The notes beneath the pieces are model-generated. The model had not been told where the DNA came from and made no database searches. It worked only from the letters and a program-made list of their open reading frames with translations. From Hofstenia miamia (taxonomy: Eukaryota > Xenacoelomorpha > Acoela), in assembly GCA_004352715.1 (NCBI GenBank), contig SCFE01000024.1, positions 1,720,325-1,784,324 on the forward strand: a stretch of 64,000 bases of DNA, written 5' to 3'. The translations under genes and the position numbers were made by a program. Below, piece after piece: positions 58,835-64,000 of this stretch. Numbering within the stretch: the stretch's first letter is position 1; each line of letters starts with the position of its first letter.

Positions 58835-60204
58835 GGCACATATAACTCAAAAACGATATTGAACTTCGTTTTCCTATTCGCAGCTATTTATTTCATTTTT
58901 ATTACACGCTAACCAATAGGAGTTTAGTTCACTAGTCTATTGGCTACCCCTTATTTTCGATTTGATACTTAAAAGTTTCCCTGAAAAGTTCATTTCAAAA
59001 CGAGTGTATCTGTAGTTCGAACGTCTCATTACTTTCCAAGACAACTATTATGATGTCACAGTTTGAGAGCGCATAGAGCACACCCATTTCATAGCTAAAT
59101 GCTACGTAAACAACAATAACTGCATCTCATTTAAAATTTCATTAACTGATTAAGCAATAATATATTAATTGAAATTCTTTTTACATTAGATAAAATAGGG
59201 CGGAGAGAGCAGTAGAAGTAGATTTATTTTAAAAATCATTTCTAAAGTGCAATTATATAGCATTGATGCATTTTTATCTAATTAACAAATGCAGATATGA
59301 ATAAATTATTTCTATTGTTCCTTTTTATGTCGCTAGATGACATTATAAAATTATAAGTATGGAAATACCTCATTCTAGAACATATATGAGACTTTGGCTT
59401 TATAGCCATCTATAAAAAACAATTTCCACCATTTGATAACTGAGTTACAATGGAAGATTGCAATGTCGCCATAAATATAATATTTTAACTTAAAAGCTTG
59501 ATGTCCTAGGAGTTAAACTTATATTTATTTAGTAATTTCTTTTATTGTTTTCCGTATTAAGCTCATCTGTAAGTAATTTTCAAGTGCTGTGAATCTATGA
59601 TATATTCAACAAAAAATTCTTGATGTTGTTTAATGTTATTTAAGTATAATTAACTAGTAGTCTACTATTATATGCCTGAGTTTCTTATAACACCACTAAC
59701 TAAAAAATACTAGCGGATATATAAGAGGACGAGATTTCATAGAATAGTTCACTTAAATTTTTCGTAATTCTAATAAACTAGTTCAAACATAAGAACAAAT
59801 AAGTACAAATTACTAAATGAATAATTGATTCAATACTTTGTGAAGGAATTTTTCTCCTAACATATTGATTTCGCTTCGATCGATTGGATCTTATCGCGCA
59901 TAGAATTTCGAATCCATTGTGAATAAATATGAGTGGATGTTAAAATTTATTATTTGGAACGTGTTCCCAGTTTAATGCTGACGTCACTAATTTGATTCTT
60001 CTAGTCGCAGATCAAACAATGTAGCAATTACACATATCTTCTGATCCTTTTCAAAAGGGAAAACCTATTTAAATTATATTTTATATTCATTATTCCGCAG
60101 CCTATTTGATTGCTCAGCTAGCATTCACATAGTTAGTTTGATGTATAAATGGATTACTTATATTTGTGTACATAAAACTTCAATAATTTATATATGTTCT
60201 TTAG
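58835..60204. other. intronic DNA before FREM exon 2, nothing recognised
   Basis: No coding motif or clear element ends. Confidence 0.4.
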
Positions 60205-60492
60205 AATGATGCGCAAACCGCACGGTTTGGTTACGTGTCCAAAACAAAATTCTCTTGCACAGGCTTCGATGGTGTGACTTTCTATCATCTTGGAGTTGCC
60301 AACGTCGACAGGGCGAATATCAAGCTCAGAATAGAGTATGAATCCGGCGCAGTCACTCAATTTTTTCCTCTCACACTTACAGTACGCATTAGCAAATCTA
60401 ATAAACAATCACTTGTAAAGATACTTGGAGGTCTCGTGGTTGATACAATCAATTCAAAGAGTATTAACTCCATCAACTCCAATTTAATCCAG
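60205..60492 (+). CDS. FRAS1/FREM-like extracellular matrix protein, exon 2
   Basis: 288 nt, 96 codons, phase 0 at both ends: acceptor TTCTTTAG and donor CAG/GTTTGT. It starts NDAQTARFGYVSKTKFSCTG and goes on FDGVTFYHLGVANVDRANIK, LRIEYESGAVTQFFPLTLTV. This matches the next block of FREM N-termini: R.G.L.P..F.C.F....V.Y.H.G....R..(I/V).L...Y.......LP..L.V. The last third (VKILGGLVVDTINSKSINSI) fits the V...L.LVV segment before the first CSPG repeat. Exon 1 ends in the same phase 22.9 kb upstream, and together the two exons read as one uninterrupted N-terminal domain of 163 residues. The acceptor has only a short pyrimidine tract (GTTCTTTAG). Confidence 0.75.
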
Positions 60493-62353
60493 GTTTGTTC
60501 CGATTTTAACTAATTGTTCAAGATCAATGAGTATAGTTTATTATGAAAACTTTAAAAACATTCCATAGCTTGTAATTTTAATTTGCAGATCTCTTCGCCA
60601 GGTACCTGCCTGACAGAAATAAATACTCAACATGTGTTGTACTTTTGCGATAAACAACACTTACCTTAATTTTAGCACCATTTAGCAGAAATCATTGTCC
60701 AGTTAAATTGCTAATTAAGCTGAATTCAAATGTCTACTTAAAACGCTTCTTAGCCCCATCTATCACTAAATTTAATTATGAATAAAATATTTTTTGCTGT
60801 TTCCATTTTGGATGACACATACCTTGTTAATTAATGTCAAAGTTATTTTTTATTTTTACGTGAATTTTTATATTTTCACACGAAACAGAAACAAAGTGTT
60901 TAAAGCATACTCGCTTTACAAAAGTCTGTTAACTCCTCTAATAGCTGTTTTTGGCTTTTTCTAGAGTAGCTATTAGCGTCGCTAGAAATTACAAGCTTCT
61001 GTTCAGACACTTTGCATACAAAATTACTTGCGTACAAGTATTGAGCTAATAGAAAAAGTTAAAGTGCAATCAACTACCTAGAAATCATTTGCCTCCATTA
61101 TAGCCATCTATTTAAACTTCACGATATGGCATTTTAACGTAATTGATTTTCAATGGTTCTACTCCCCTGTTTATTCTCTTGCAATTGCTAGATGTGTGTA
61201 GACAATAATTGTAGATCATTCTATGTATTAAACCGGTTGTTTAGCTTTGAAACATCACCCTAATAATTTCGTAATCGTAAAATTTTCAACTAGTTATGTT
61301 CTAAAATTGTATCCTTACTGTTTACACTAAAATATGTTCTTTTGAAAGTGTAATAACCGCATGTTTAGCGCTTGTTATTGTAAGGGTGTTTATAAATAAG
61401 CGGTTAAAATATTGAAGTTTTCAGTCTACAATATGAGCCAGTTAACTCGTAAACTATATGGTAGACTTTCTAGGTTAATTCATATCACTAGCGGGAAATT
61501 GCATGCAGCAATTCTATTTGTAATTGTGTCCCATAAAAACATGGCTGCAAGATAAACTATGCATAAAACAGCTGACGTCAGTTCCTTTGAACAAGCGCAT
61601 TTATACCCGGAATAAATAAGTCTATTATCGCATGAGGAAATCCATAGCCAAAGCTCCTTGTTCAGTTAGTCGCCACTAAATTATATTTTATGTGAATAAA
61701 TTTTAATATGTCTAATTTCTGTTAGTCAGCTGTCGTTATATTGTTTATAAATGCTTTCCCAGCATACTTGTTATGGGTATAGTTGACGTTGATTGATATC
61801 CAAAACAATTGAAAATAATGTATTTTATTGTCTTTTAAAGGTTTACACTACTCTAAAACCTTTCTCATTAGTAAGTATCTATTGATCTGTTTTTTAAAAG
61901 CCAGCTTGGCAGGCTTGCAAACAAATGTTTAGTAGCCCAATGAAAGCTAATGTTTATTTTCTAAAAAAAATATGAAAAAATAACAGGAGTTTATAGATAA
62001 TGTTATTAACGGAATTACAAGGTGTCAGCCCTGTCTGGAAATCTGGAACTGCTTTAAATTGTCTGGAATTTCAAATTTGCTGCCTTGAACTCAGCCTGAC
62101 AATTCTTTTCTTTATTGCGTCTTGCTTATTGTCTTGTCTTCATGAGTACATTCTTGCTCATTGTTTTCAAATGTCTTTTCCATGTATTCTTCATTGTTAG
62201 CTTGATACGAACTTTTCAAGGTTGTTGAACGAAGCATTACCACAAGTCAGAATGTCCAAACCACCTTCACTATTAATTAGTGTAAAATTACATGTCTAGT
62301 GATATATTATACCACTATTATATATATATATGATATATTATACACTATTATTT
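60493..62353. other. presumed FREM intron 2, nothing recognised
   Basis: I looked for a third FREM exon and saw none. The plus frame at 62000-62200 has no family motif. Confidence 0.45.
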
Positions 62354-62862
62354 TTGGGTGCAAATTTAAAAAAATAAATACGTACATTTTCGAATTTTAA
62401 GGAGATAACTTATTGTAATAAATTTACTTATTCTTCAACATGCATGTATATGTACACCTGTATAAATACGTTTATAGTTTTAATGTAATGAGAAATTATC
62501 AATCAATATGTAAATATGTATTGATTTTTTAGAAACATTTGTAATTCTTAATTTAACTAACTACTAATAAGTAATTGGTGTCAGTACAATGATGCTGNNN
62601 NNNNNNNNNNNNNNNNNNTTGGGTGCAAATTTAAAAAAATAAATACGTACATTTTCGAATTTTAAGGAGATAACTTATTGTAATAAATTTACTTATTCTT
62701 CAACATGCATGTATATGTACACCTGTATAAATACGTTTATAGTTTTAATGTAATGAGAAATTATCAATCAATATGTAAATATGTATTGATTTTTTAGAAA
62801 CATTTGTAATTCTTAATTTAACTAACTACTAATAAGTAATTGGTGTCAGTACAATGATGCTG
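62354..62862. repeat. 244-bp duplication on both sides of a 21-N gap
   Basis: 62354-62597 is repeated at 62619-62862, with the gap (62598-62618) lying exactly between the copies. I see no difference between them. As with the 0.9-kb and 39-kb cases, this looks like an unresolved overlap between contigs or haplotypes. Confidence 0.85.
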
Positions 62863-63801
62863 GAAGCAGAAGATGAGAAAAACCTCGATTTTTTTGCTAA
62901 TAAAAAATTGTAAAAATATGGACAATATTAGTTTAGTTCAAAATTAACCTATTGCACGTATCAAAGTGTACTTATTTTTCATGAATTAATTTTTTAACAC
63001 CCATGTCTATAATTATTTTTATAAATGTAAATATAGCTTTATTATTCGCACTAATTGACGGTAATTAGTGAAACTAGCAACTAATTTTAAGAAAATATTT
63101 CTACGACCTCACCAAATTAGCAAATCTACACAATTTAAGGCTGGAGTTTTATATTTGTGTTCATCCAAATAAATACTTTAAAATTCATTATCAATATCCA
63201 AAGAATTATTTAGTATAGTTGTATTGTCAAAAAGTCTAAAATATTTTGTTAGGTCGAAATTAAATTTTTAGGTTAAAACAAGTTTAAAATTCAATATTTG
63301 GTCAGTAAATTTTTATATTTTATGTGAAAATGCTTATCACAATTTGAATTGAATTCACGTCAAACTAGATGTCTTGATTTTTGCAATGGCTTCTTGTATT
63401 GAAAACTTTAAGTATCATATTTCGTCATCTGTGAACAGTACTTTATAAGGCGTTTATTCAGTTTGAAGTCGTTTTAATTTGATCATTAGGTCAAAATGAT
63501 ATCAAAATTTCTTATTTTTGGAATGCTCTTACAGTTAAAATATTAAGTTTTCGCTCTAGTCATATGGTATTTTTTCCTTTCACTTAAGCAAAGAATGAGC
63601 CAATCAAACTAAACGGTTTTTTATATAAAGAATGAATTAGCAATGGTGAAATTTCAAATGAAATACCTAAATAATGCATAGACAAAAAGGTATTAACTAG
63701 CCAAATTTTGAAATAAAACAAAGACAAGTGATGAATCATCTTAAAATTGAAATATTAGTATGTAGAAACGCTTTGAAAGTATAAATTGTTTCAGTTAATT
63801 C

Positions 63802-63844
<43 letters not shown>

Positions 63845-64000
63845 GGGAATGACTTCATCTATAAGATTGGAATTGTAGATTCAGTAGTTCTTAGCGCAGA
63901 AACATTGCTTGTAATATGATATATGATCATATCAAATAGCCGAATCTGCCGTGAAATACGACCACCACGTAAGCGTATTGCATTTCACGGTGTATGACAT
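62863..64000. other. AT-rich DNA, nothing recognised; (TA)n at 63805-63840
   Basis: No coding motif. A long (TA)n tract lies near the right end. Confidence 0.45.

Larger units (their letters stand above)
37278..60204 (+). other. 22.9-kb intron 1 of the FREM-like gene
   Basis: It runs from the GTATCT donor to a TTCTTTAG acceptor. It contains the Tc1 relic, the 791-bp duplication, the non-autonomous Tc1/mariner element, several MITEs, the THAP element and a mariner relic, each listed separately. No other exon with the FREM pattern was seen inside it. Confidence 0.6.

Overview
This is a metazoan nuclear genome fragment, from an AT-rich invertebrate-type genome. The evidence is spliced coding exons for animal proteins (an extracellular-matrix protein of the FRAS1/FREM family and the mitochondrial enzyme isovaleryl-CoA dehydrogenase), AATAAA polyadenylation signals, long introns, and a dense mix of animal transposons. 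I cannot name the species. The FREM and IVD exons are clearly richer in G and C than the surrounding DNA. The assembly is a draft. Four gaps are exactly 1000 N, (TA)n tracts sit at several contig edges, and three near-identical duplications meet at an N run or a single N, which suggests unmerged haplotypes of a heterozygous animal.

Layout. 1-12 kb: AT-rich DNA with two adjacent hAT-type MITEs, two palindromic MITEs, a broken zinc-finger plus tyrosine-recombinase (Crypton-like) gene, a LINE fragment and an SGNH-like fragment. 12.17-12.46 kb: the last coding exon of IVD (minus strand), with a Ginger/KRBA2-like element just upstream of it. 13.4-25 kb: gaps, MITEs and pieces of at least three LINEs; one LINE end is split by a hAT MITE. 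25.4-26.2 kb: two exon-like segments of an unrecognised minus-strand gene. 26.5-27.1 kb: a LINE copy that joins its N- and C-terminal regions without the reverse transcriptase. 30-33.4 kb: two hAT MITEs around a GC-rich island. 37.08-60.5 kb: the 5' end of a FREM-like gene, two coding exons separated by a 22.9-kb intron. That intron holds a Tc1 relic, a 791-bp assembly-type duplication, a non-autonomous Tc1/mariner element, hAT MITEs, a THAP/P-like element and a mariner relic. 60.5-64 kb: no recognisable coding sequence.

The host genes here (FREM-like, IVD and the unknown minus-strand gene) show no functional link. The most notable pattern is among the mobile elements. Several unrelated, internally deleted copies (P-like/THAP, Tc1/mariner, Ginger-like, LINE) keep an open frame for a terminal, mostly DNA-binding-type domain and have lost the catalytic core. 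That could be ordinary decay, or these could be small proteins that act on their parent elements, as the KP repressor does for Drosophila P elements. All identifications come from reading motifs by eye; no database search was run.
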